A DNA stretch of 31,182 nt from a bacterium. GTDB lineage: Bacteria > Lindowbacteria > 2-12-FULL-62-27. The stretch is taken from positions 1-31,182 of the forward strand of contig JACQOF010000108.1 in assembly GCA_016202645.1 (NCBI GenBank), read 5' to 3'. Under the pieces are notes generated by a model, which saw nothing but the letters and a program-made list of their open reading frames with translations, was not told the origin of the DNA and ran no database searches. Both the position numbers and the translations under genes were made by a program. Of the stretch, positions 7,001 through 14,567 are shown piece by piece; position 1 is the stretch's first letter; the number at the start of each line of letters is the position of its first letter.

Positions 7001-9583
7001 GTGTTCGTCCACCTCCACAGCCACCTGACCGGGTCCATCTCCGACAGCATCATTACGCCTGAAGAGAGCGTGGCGTGGGCGCGGTCGGCGGGCGTTCCGG
7101 CGCATGCGGTGACCGATCATGGGAGTCTCACCGCTGTCTATCCGTTTTATCTGGCAGCGCAAGGTTCCGGCGTGCGGCCGATTTTCGGGATTGAAGCGTA
7201 TTTCGACGCGCACGAGCCGGGCGATACGATCCCGCGGCTTGCGCGGACTCACCTTATCCTTTTGGCAAAAAATATCCGCGGATTTCGAAATCTGGTGCGG
7301 CTGAACAACGAGGCCTGGGAGAAACGGTTCCGGCCGCCGCGGTTCGCCATGGTCAATTGGGACATGCTCAAGCGGTATCGCGAGGGCCTGATCTGCACGA
7401 CGGCGTGCGTCGGCGGGCCGGTCGGCGTGTGCGTCATGAACGGCCAGTACGAGCGCGCCGAGGACATTTACCGGAAACTGAACGATCTCTTTGGAGAAAA
7501 TTTTTATCCCGAAGTCGCGGCGCACCCGATTCCGGACCAGCCGCCGGTCAACCGCGCGGTCCTGGCGTACGCCCGGCGGAGCGGCCGGCCGCCGGTGCTG
7601 ACGAACGACTGCCATTATCCCCGGTCGAACGACTGGTTCATCCACAATCTCTACATCAAGACCAGCGGCAAGACTCCGAAATCGTTTTCCTACAACGCGA
7701 CCTGTTTTTATCTGAAACCGGCGGAGGAAATGCGCCGGACGGAATTCCCGGACGCTTTCGCGGACGAGACCCTACGGATCGCGGAAGTCTGCACGGCGGA
7801 TGAGGAACTCCGGGCCCGGCTGGAGAAGGGATTCGCCGCGCCGAAAATTTCGAGAGCGCTGTTTTTGTCGAAGCAAGTTCCGATCACGCCGCGGATGGCG
7901 GTCATGGACGCGGGGCGGGTGATGCGCCTGCCCGATCGAGTTCTTGCGGAAGCCGGCGGGCTGATCGGCGGCGCCGATTCGCTTGATGAAGCCCTGCGCA
8001 GGTCAGGCCGCCTGCGGGCGTTCGCCCGAAAGTTTCCCCTCGTGTGGAACGGCGCGAGCGGTCTTGAGGGACTGCCCCGCTACGTCGAGCCGGATTTTTC
8101 CTCCTGCGTCGACGCGGACGATGAGATGCTGTCGCTTCTGCCGGTGCGGACGGTGGAAGGCCTTACGGTGATCGATGTCGATGCGGCGATTCTCGGACGG
8201 CTGGGCGTGCCGGTCCGGCCGGCCACCCGGGCGGAACGCGGACCGACGGCGGCCGTTTCGGATTTTTTCGAGGGACTCCGGCGGTGGTGGAATGAAGACG
8301 CGCAGGCAGCTCTGCCGTTTTTTGAGCGGTCGGTCTCGGCGCGCGGGCCGGTCGAGGCCTATTTCCGGCTGGCCGACACGCTGGCCTCGGCTGGGAAATC
8401 CAAACTGGCCAGGAATGTGCTGGCGTCGCTGGCGTCAACGCACGAGAAGGTTGACCCGGCGCTGTCGGATCGTGCGCGCCGGGTTCTGGCCGCCCTGATC
8501 GGCGCGAATGATTCGGGGGCTGCGGGCGCCGTTCGGCGCCGCGGGTCGAAGTCTCCGGCGTTGCCCGTTTCCATCGACCATCTTCCGGATTTTTCCGCGC
8601 TCTATCTCAACGGCCGGCTCGGCCCGCCGGAAGTCCGCCGGGCGGTGGAGCTGGTGGAGGAACTCCTGGAAAATGACGTGGGCGTGGTGGCCGTCCGGGC
8701 GGACGCGCCGGCGTCACGCTCGGCCTGTTTCGCGCCGCTCCTCATCGGCCTCGACGCTTTCCTGCGCCGATACCGCGGCCGAATTTACCGGGTCGGTTCC
8801 GGCGGCGGACAGGGATGTCCAGTCCCCACCGCTCCAGTCTCAGAAATTTCCAGGACGGAAATTTCTCCATGGCGCGTTGGGGGCGGCCCGCTCATGGACC
8901 GGTGGTTTCCGGCGTTCGGCAGTGTCGGAGAAGTCGCGGCGACGATTCCGGCGGACCTTTCTCTCAAGTCCCGCCGCGCCCCGGAACTCGCGTTCCGGGC
9001 GGGGCCGGCAGGCCGGACCGTGCGGCACTCACAACTCATCCGCGCGCGGATTCGCCACGCGGTCCTCCGCGATCCGGGGATGAGGCGGTGGCGCCTGCCG
9101 GTGACGGACATTTCAGGCGATGGCCTGGTCGTGCGCGCGCCGCGGACCAAGATCGTTCCGGACAGAGTTCAGGTGGACCTGGAACTGGGCGCCGACGTCG
9201 CCCGTCCGGCGGAATCCCTCGCCGTCCGGGTTCTTTCCGGTAATTTCTGGCGGATAGATCCTCCTGAAACTTGGACCATCCGGCCGATGCGGCACGGCCG
9301 GCGCAAACGCTGCCGTACTCCGGCCCGGATGATCTCCTGCACGCCGGGCGGCGCGCCTGGCATTCACGAGGGCCTCATCACAGAAATCTCCCTGAGCGGA
9401 TGCGAACTGGAGGGCGGCGGGAAATTCGCCGAAGGTGAAAGCGCCGCGCTGATGATGCAAGACGACTTGGTCCTCGCGGTCTGGAAACTCCGCTCCCGCG
9501 CCCGAAAATCAATCTGGGCCTTCTACGACTACGAACCCGCTGTCCGGTCCCGCCTCTCCAGAAAATTCGGTCTGTCGCGCTAG
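7001..9583 (+). CDS. PHP phosphoesterase domain fused to TPR-like, STAS-like and YcgR/PilZ-like domains
   Basis: An 860-residue multidomain protein starting at GTG 7001. Residues 1-270 look like the PHP domain of DNA polymerase III alpha: FVHLHSH (2-8), TDHGSLTAVYPFY, GIEAYFD (63-69), HLILLAKNIRGFRNLVRL, LICTTACVGG and NDCHYPRSNDW. The His/Asp/Cys metal-ligand motifs are kept, so it may be an active phosphoesterase. No polymerase palm, finger or OB regions follow. Residues 415-500 are TPR-like helices (QAALPFFERSVSARGPVEAY). Residues 520-600 resemble a STAS fold (FSALYLNGRLG ... LLENDVGVVAVRAD). Residues about 680-765 resemble the YcgR N-terminal domain (LPVTDISGDGLVVRAP), followed by a PilZ domain (HGRRKRCRTP, ITEISLSGCELEGG), usual c-di-GMP sensors. 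The operon with pilT and a CNB-GAF protein suggests a signalling role at the pilus. PHP and PilZ calls are firm; TPR and STAS are tentative. Confidence 0.85.
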   Translation: MFVHLHSHLTGSISDSIITPEESVAWARSAGVPAHAVTDHGSLTAVYPFYLAAQGSGVRPIFGIEAYFDAHEPGDTIPRLARTHLILLAKNIRGFRNLVRLNNEAWEKRFRPPRFAMVNWDMLKRYREGLICTTACVGGPVGVCVMNGQYERAEDIYRKLNDLFGENFYPEVAAHPIPDQPPVNRAVLAYARRSGRPPVLTNDCHYPRSNDWFIHNLYIKTSGKTPKSFSYNATCFYLKPAEEMRRTEFPDAFADETLRIAEVCTADEELRARLEKGFAAPKISRALFLSKQVPITPRMAVMDAGRVMRLPDRVLAEAGGLIGGADSLDEALRRSGRLRAFARKFPLVWNGASGLEGLPRYVEPDFSSCVDADDEMLSLLPVRTVEGLTVIDVDAAILGRLGVPVRPATRAERGPTAAVSDFFEGLRRWWNEDAQAALPFFERSVSARGPVEAYFRLADTLASAGKSKLARNVLASLASTHEKVDPALSDRARRVLAALIGANDSGAAGAVRRRGSKSPALPVSIDHLPDFSALYLNGRLGPPEVRRAVELVEELLENDVGVVAVRADAPASRSACFAPLLIGLDAFLRRYRGRIYRVGSGGGQGCPVPTAPVSEISRTEISPWRVGGGPLMDRWFPAFGSVGEVAATIPADLSLKSRRAPELAFRAGPAGRTVRHSQLIRARIRHAVLRDPGMRRWRLPVTDISGDGLVVRAPRTKIVPDRVQVDLELGADVARPAESLAVRVLSGNFWRIDPPETWTIRPMRHGRRKRCRTPARMISCTPGGAPGIHEGLITEISLSGCELEGGGKFAEGESAALMMQDDLVLAVWKLRSRARKSIWAFYDYEPAVRSRLSRKFGLSR
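8842..8866. repeat. Perfect 10-bp inverted repeat inside the PHP-YcgR gene
   Basis: AGAAATTTCC at 8842-8851 and GGAAATTTCT at 8857-8866 are perfect inverted copies around a 5-base loop AGGAC. The element falls in the Gly/Pro-rich linker between the STAS-like and YcgR-like parts, where an insertion would be tolerated. It resembles in design the palindrome inside the EamA gene at 15356-15379. Confidence 0.7.
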
Positions 9584-9700
9584 CCGGCCCGGCCGGCGGC
9601 GCAATGTGATTGGCCTGGGACTGGGGCCGGGTATTGACAGTATTGACATTTCAATAATGTCAAGACCCGGCCCCATTCCACCATTCCACCACGGTGGTGG
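9583..9700. repeat. Cluster of three palindromes between convergent genes (REP-like, possible bidirectional terminator)
   Basis: Three inverted repeats fill the gap between the PHP-YcgR gene (+) and the membrane-protein gene (-). The first, 9583-9597, is GCCGGCC-C-GGCCGGC and overlaps the TAG stop. The second has 17-base arms at 9623-9639 and 9658-9674 with one mismatch (GGGGCCGGGTaTTGACA against its complement) around an 18-base loop. The third, 9686-9700, is CCACCAC-G-GTGGTGG. The strong stems between convergent ends could stop transcription in both directions, but no T-run follows, so an intrinsic terminator is unproven. The middle one looks like a REP element. Confidence 0.6.
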
Positions 9701-9704
9701 CGGA

Positions 9705-10661
9705 TCAATCAGTTTGATAGATCGGAACCAGGTAGACCTCTTCAAAATCCAGACCCGGCAAATCAAGTTGTATGTCCATTTCCCAGAAGACGGGCTTATC
9801 CGCGCTTAACTGCGTGGATGGAAGATCTGCCGGCGGTTCATAACTGATTTCAATCGGCATCCCGGGTTGAAAGACTTTGGGATTATCTAGGCGCCAGATC
9901 CCACACCATATCTGTTCGTGCACAAGGTGCGTGGAATGATGCTTCCCATGTCCATGGGATTCATACCACTCTTTAACGCATCGCAATGTGAATTGGCCTT
10001 TGCGTGCCCGGTCGATTCCATTGGCCGGATACCATCGGAGCGTCACGGGTCTGTCCATGCGATAAGGAAAATCGGTGAAGTCCAGACGTGAACCTCCGAA
10101 TTTCAACGTTCTGCCCAGAATGACAGAGGTCTCCCACCAAACAGCGGCCGTAATCAGATCAAAGACGATCACGACACACTTGACGAGCCACGGGCCATCC
10201 GCGCCAAACGCCAGGAAATTGAAGATGGAAAAAAAGAGCGTAAGAAAGAGAGCGGTCAGCAGCGATTTGACGAACTTGGACCAGCGGGGAACCGCGAACC
10301 CGCGTGTCTGCCAGTCATAGTCAGATAAAATCTTCTCGTGTACGCCGCCGCGCCGTATTTCCTGTCGGCGGCGATTCTCACGAAACTGGCGCCATGCCAT
10401 GCTCCAAACCGCCAGTCCCCCCAGCACAAAAACGATGCCAAACGCGGTAAGCACCCAATACGGTGCGTGGACAGAATTTGGATTCACGCGAATCACGCGC
10501 ATCCCGATCAAGGCAACCCCCGTGCCGGCCGCGACGAAGGGAATCCCGAATAAGAAGCCACCATATGACGGCAGGCCCATCTTTGAACCGCGTTGTTCAG
10601 TTCTTCCCGCGATCCGCTCGGGTTCGGCCCGCGATTCATATCGGTCCATATTCACATTCAT
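9705..10661 (-). CDS. Membrane protein with DUF3592-like features, unknown function
   Basis: A 318-residue protein, or 290 residues if translation begins at the ATG at 10580 (MGLPSYGGFLF). Two hydrophobic segments near the N terminus (FLFGIPFVAAGTGVALIGM and APYWVLTAFGIVFVLGGLAVW) are followed by a basic loop (RQFRENRRRQEIRRGG) and two more (LLTALFLTLFFSIFNFLAFG and WLVKCVVIVFDLITAAVWW). The C-terminal 130 residues are soluble and beta-rich (FWEMDIQLDLPGLDFEEVYLVPIY). This layout resembles DUF3592-type proteins, whose function is not known. The gene starts 42 bases after the stop of the cyclase gene on the same strand and may be its downstream operon partner. Neither start has a convincing Shine-Dalgarno, so the 5' end is uncertain. 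Confidence 0.75.
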   Translation of the reverse strand: MNVNMDRYESRAEPERIAGRTEQRGSKMGLPSYGGFLFGIPFVAAGTGVALIGMRVIRVNPNSVHAPYWVLTAFGIVFVLGGLAVWSMAWRQFRENRRRQEIRRGGVHEKILSDYDWQTRGFAVPRWSKFVKSLLTALFLTLFFSIFNFLAFGADGPWLVKCVVIVFDLITAAVWWETSVILGRTLKFGGSRLDFTDFPYRMDRPVTLRWYPANGIDRARKGQFTLRCVKEWYESHGHGKHHSTHLVHEQIWCGIWRLDNPKVFQPGMPIEISYEPPADLPSTQLSADKPVFWEMDIQLDLPGLDFEEVYLVPIYQTD

Positions 10662-10703
10662 GGGTTCTTGTTTCCGCTGGAAGTCATGGGGTTATTCTCT
10701 CGG

Positions 10704-13700
10704 TCAACCCAACAGCACCCGCCAGCGGGATTCGAAGGCCTGGCGGTCGAAGGGGTCCAGGGTTTCGGACATTTTTTCCACCAAGGATTCCGGGTTGCGG
10801 ATCGGATCTGGAGCGGGCCGGCCCGGCAGGCGGTTTCTCCAGCGTTCGGAGATGTCCAGCAGGATCGGCCGGAGGCCGCGGGGTTCGGCGATGGCCAGGG
10901 CGGATCGCCAGCTTTCTTCGGCTGTTCGGTAGTCATTTTGCCGGACCGCGATGTCCCCCGCGATGATGTCCGACCACGCCGCGTAATCCAGAATCTGCGC
11001 GGCCCGCGCGCGCTCGGCCAGACGGTCGCAGATGCCGGCGGCCCGAAGGCTGTCGCCGACGGCGCCGGTCACGCTGGCCAGCGGCGCCAGGGCCTTCACT
11101 TCGGATTCCAGAAAGCCCGTGACTTCAGCGATGCGCCGGGCCCGTTCGAGGTAGAAGACGGCCCGGTAGAAATGGTTCATCCCGAGCGCAGCCAGGCCCC
11201 GGTAGCGCCACAGTTCGCCGACCAGATTTTCTTCGTCGGTCTCCTTGAGATATTCGGCCGCCCGGTCTAGGCACGGGATCGCCCGGCCGTGGAGTCGCAT
11301 GCTGAGGTAAACCGCCGCCTCGTTGAGACAGGAATAGACGATCGAGCGGCGGTTTCCGATTTTTTCGCGGATCCGGAAGGATTCCCGGTGCAGGCGGATC
11401 GCGTCGCCGAATTCTCCCCGTTGCCGGTGGCATTTGCCCAGGCCGTCGAGGGCGTAGGCGACGCCGCTGATGTCGCGGATTTGTTTTGAAATGCGGCGAA
11501 GTTCCGTAAAGGCCGCCATGGCCTTCGGGAAATCGCAGATGACGGCGTATGAATTTCCGAGACTGAAAAGCCCGCGCGCCACGTTCAGGGGGTCCTTCAG
11601 GCGCCTCCGGATCCGGATCGATTCCTCGCCGCAGGAGATTGCCTGCCGGTAGGCGCCCGTGTACCAGTGCGCGACGGTGAGACTGTTGAGACATTTGGCG
11701 ACAGCGGCGTCGGCGCGAATGCCGCGAAGCCGCCGAAGGGCGGTCTCGGAATGCCGCCGCGCCTCTGCATGCCGGCCTTCCCGCTGAAGACAGATTCCCA
11801 CCGAATCCCTCGCGCGGGCGGCGCCGACCCGGTCGCCGGTTTTGAGATGGAACCGTTCGGCGGCGATGTAGTCGGCCCGCGCCTGCACAAACTGGCCGAC
11901 GTTTTTTCGCATCTCGGCGCGCCGGGCATGAAGATCCGCCCGCGTCCGGTCCGGGCCCGTTTTCTGCGCCCAAAACAGCGCGCGGGAATAATAGGCGATG
12001 GCGTCGGCGTTGGCGTAAACCGCTTCGGCGCGCCGTCCGGCCGCGTCCAGATGGACGACGGCCTTATCGGCCACGCCGGCGCGATCGTAGTGGAACGCGA
12101 GGAGGTCGATGTTCGGTTGCTTCCGCCGTTCCAGTCGTTCGGCGATGCCGCAGTGCAGGTTCCGGCGAAGCCCCGCCGGGAGGGCTTCGTAGATCGCCTC
12201 CTGAGTGAGGGCGTGCCGAAACTCGAACCGGCTCTGATCGAGCGGATGCACAAATCCGCCGGTCTCCAGATGCCCGAGAACTTCCCGAATCCGCGCCATC
12301 GGCAGGCGTATCGGGGAAACCGCCGCCAGAAGGTCCAGCCAGAAAACTTTTCCGAAAACCGCCGCGGCGCGGAGAACCTGCCGGTGGATTTCCGGCACGG
12401 CGTCGACGCGGCTGTGCAGAAGCGCTCCGATCGAATCGGGCAGGACTGTGTCCGCGCCGCGCTCCCGGATGAGGCGAAAAATTTCCGTCAGGTAGAAGGG
12501 ATTGCCGCCGGTCCTCGCGTGAATGTCTTTCAGCGCCGATTCCTTCACGACGCCGGTTCCGAGAAGCAGGCCTGCGAGGGTTTCCGTTTCCCGGATGTCG
12601 AAAGGTTTCAGATGAAGACGCGGAATCTGATCGCCCGGGAATTGTTCCGATCGGCCGGTCAGGATCACGTGCGCCGCCACGGATGGCGGCGTACCCGAAG
12701 CGGCACAGGATGTGCCGTTTGACGGAGGGTGCGCTGTCTCGTTCATTTTTCCGGCCGTAATTTCCCGGAATACATCCGCGGAATTGGCATCCATCCAGTG
12801 AATGTCCTCGAAGACCCAGAGGACGCGCCGGTCGGAATCAAGAATCCGGCGCAGGACTTCCTTCCGGCGCCGCATCGCTTCGCCGGGTTCAAGCCGGGGC
12901 GGCCGGGGGCCGGCGTTCAATCCCATGATTTCGGTCAGAAAGGAAATGTCTTTCGCCGGCGCGGTCTTGAGCGACCGGAGGATTTCGGCCGGCGCGGGAT
13001 CGGCGCCCAGGCGGAAGTAGTTCCAGAGCGCGCGCCGCCACGGGAAAAACGGGGCCGTCGCGCCGAACGGCAGGCAGTCCGCCGTGACCGCCCGGCCTCC
13101 CTCGGAAATCCAACGGTCCACGGCGAACCTCAGGAGGGTGCTTTTGCCGACGCCGGCTTCGCCGAAGAGATGCAGGAGAAACCCTTTCCCGGCCGAAAAA
13201 TTCATTTCGATTTCCCGGCGTTCCGCGTCCCGCCCGATCAGTTGCGTCGCCGACCCCACCGAGAGTGACGCCTGCTCGCGGCGGACGACCCGGACCGGCA
13301 CCGGCTCGGATTTGCCTTTCGCGGCGAAGGTTCGGCGTGGCCCCTCGAACCTCCCGCGGGTTAGGGCGAACGTGGTTTCGTGGACGTAGAGGTCCGACCA
13401 TCCGGCGGCTGACATGCACCGGGCGGCGGTGTTTACCGTGTCGCCCATGATCGTATAGACGCGGCGGCGCGGTCCGCCGACCAGCCCGCAAAAGGCCTGC
13501 CCGGTATTGACGCCAATCCGCTGTCTGAGCCGAAGACCCACCGCGGCAGGCAGGCGCAGAATTTCCCGGGCCGCGTCAATGGCCCGCTCCTCGTCGCGTT
13601 CGTAACTGACCGGCGCGCCGAACACGAGGATGATCTTGTCGCCGTGGTCGTAGAGATCGGACGCGAAAAAAAATCCGCCGTGCCGGGCCGCGGCCGCTCG

Positions 13701-14549
13701 GACACCGGAGAAATACGATTCGATCCGGGCGCAAATCCGGGCGTCCGGCGTTTCCCCCGCGCCGGCGCCCCGGACCGCGCGGTCGGCGAGAGGGCCGAGT
13801 CCTTCGACGTTGAGAAAAAGCACCGTGATCCGGCGCATTTCGGCCATCCATTCCGTCCTCGCGCCCAGAATGGCCTGCCGGGCGGCGACGGCTTCCGGCA
13901 GAAACCCCGCCATCCATCGGACGCGGTCGGCTGAAACAGCGCGAGCTCGGCTGTTCCTCGAACGCGGCTCCCCGCCCGCAGTGTGCTCCGCCATGCATTT
14001 GTCAAAAATGCCGGAAGACACAATCTCCCCGCGCGCGGCGGTTGACTCAAGCCGGGCCAGTTCGTTCAGGCCGCTTCCGAGTGTGACGTATTCTTTCCGG
14101 CCGCCGCCCAAATCCACCGTCGAACCGAGAACGGATCCGGCATGAAGCGCGACTTTGATCCCCAGCCGGACCGATCCCGAAGGCGCCTGAACTGCTTTCA
14201 TGGATTTTACGTGACGGAGCATTTCTTCGGCCGCCGCCCGCGCCCGCCGCGCCGCGCCGCCGGATTCGGCAAAATAAACAAGAAGCGCGTCGCCGCCGAA
14301 CCGCAGAACACTCCCGGCCTCGCGGTCGATGATCTCCAGGAGCGGCTCAAAACACCCGCTGATCTCCCGCGCGATTCGCTCGGCGCCCTCGGCGCCCAAC
14401 ACCGAAAACTTTTCGGACAGCGCGGTAAACCCGGAAATATCGGCAAACAAAAACGCCCCACGCAGAACCCCGGCCCCACCTGCCGGGTCGCGGACCAGAT
14501 GCTGGGGCAAATAGGCCTTGAGACCGTTAAATTCCTTAAGGGCCGACAT
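10704..14549 (-). CDS. Dual class III nucleotide cyclase, AAA/STAND-type ATPase and TPR protein
   Basis: A 1281-residue protein with the layout of mammalian soluble adenylate cyclase. Cyclase domain 1 (about 30-190) has FLFADISGFTALSEKF with metal Asp37, RFGGDALLVYF with Asp87, and GSGLNELAR with the transition-state Asn/Arg (162, 166). Cyclase domain 2 (about 240-420) has VLFLNVEG, where Asn247 stands in place of the first metal Asp, DHGDKIILVFG, and GDTVNTAAR (369-377). An ATPase module follows with Walker A GEAGVGKST (463-471) and Walker B WVFEDIHWMD. From about residue 840 to the end are TPR repeats. It probably makes cAMP, which the CNB-GAF protein at 6034 could sense. It begins 18 bases after the EamA stop. 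Family assignment is firm; activity, product and stimulus are inferred. Confidence 0.92.
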   Translation of the reverse strand: MSALKEFNGLKAYLPQHLVRDPAGGAGVLRGAFLFADISGFTALSEKFSVLGAEGAERIAREISGCFEPLLEIIDREAGSVLRFGGDALLVYFAESGGAARRARAAAEEMLRHVKSMKAVQAPSGSVRLGIKVALHAGSVLGSTVDLGGGRKEYVTLGSGLNELARLESTAARGEIVSSGIFDKCMAEHTAGGEPRSRNSRARAVSADRVRWMAGFLPEAVAARQAILGARTEWMAEMRRITVLFLNVEGLGPLADRAVRGAGAGETPDARICARIESYFSGVRAAAARHGGFFFASDLYDHGDKIILVFGAPVSYERDEERAIDAAREILRLPAAVGLRLRQRIGVNTGQAFCGLVGGPRRRVYTIMGDTVNTAARCMSAAGWSDLYVHETTFALTRGRFEGPRRTFAAKGKSEPVPVRVVRREQASLSVGSATQLIGRDAERREIEMNFSAGKGFLLHLFGEAGVGKSTLLRFAVDRWISEGGRAVTADCLPFGATAPFFPWRRALWNYFRLGADPAPAEILRSLKTAPAKDISFLTEIMGLNAGPRPPRLEPGEAMRRRKEVLRRILDSDRRVLWVFEDIHWMDANSADVFREITAGKMNETAHPPSNGTSCAASGTPPSVAAHVILTGRSEQFPGDQIPRLHLKPFDIRETETLAGLLLGTGVVKESALKDIHARTGGNPFYLTEIFRLIRERGADTVLPDSIGALLHSRVDAVPEIHRQVLRAAAVFGKVFWLDLLAAVSPIRLPMARIREVLGHLETGGFVHPLDQSRFEFRHALTQEAIYEALPAGLRRNLHCGIAERLERRKQPNIDLLAFHYDRAGVADKAVVHLDAAGRRAEAVYANADAIAYYSRALFWAQKTGPDRTRADLHARRAEMRKNVGQFVQARADYIAAERFHLKTGDRVGAARARDSVGICLQREGRHAEARRHSETALRRLRGIRADAAVAKCLNSLTVAHWYTGAYRQAISCGEESIRIRRRLKDPLNVARGLFSLGNSYAVICDFPKAMAAFTELRRISKQIRDISGVAYALDGLGKCHRQRGEFGDAIRLHRESFRIREKIGNRRSIVYSCLNEAAVYLSMRLHGRAIPCLDRAAEYLKETDEENLVGELWRYRGLAALGMNHFYRAVFYLERARRIAEVTGFLESEVKALAPLASVTGAVGDSLRAAGICDRLAERARAAQILDYAAWSDIIAGDIAVRQNDYRTAEESWRSALAIAEPRGLRPILLDISERWRNRLPGRPAPDPIRNPESLVEKMSETLDPFDRQAFESRWRVLLG

Positions 14550-14558
14550 CGAGCGCTG

Positions 14559-14564
14559 AGTATA
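14559..14564 (-). promoter_or_regulatory. Candidate -10 box of the cyclase gene
   Basis: Read on the minus strand, TATACT ends 9 bases before the ATG at 14549. A transcript from it would be nearly leaderless, and no Shine-Dalgarno precedes that ATG. The matching -35 region (TGGCGG at 17-base spacing) is poor, so the gene may instead be transcribed with the EamA gene upstream. Confidence 0.35.
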
Positions 14565-14567
14565 ACT

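Noticed and set aside
5110-7053. 647-codon open frame on the - strand
   Set aside because: Antisense to pilT and the CNB-GAF gene, both well supported.
7001-7810. DNA polymerase III alpha (dnaE) gene
   Set aside because: Only the PHP domain matches. No polymerase palm, fingers or OB-fold follows, and the rest is signalling-type sequence.
9623-9674. Intrinsic terminator
   Set aside because: The stem is strong but no T-run follows on either strand, so it is listed as a repeat with possible terminator function.
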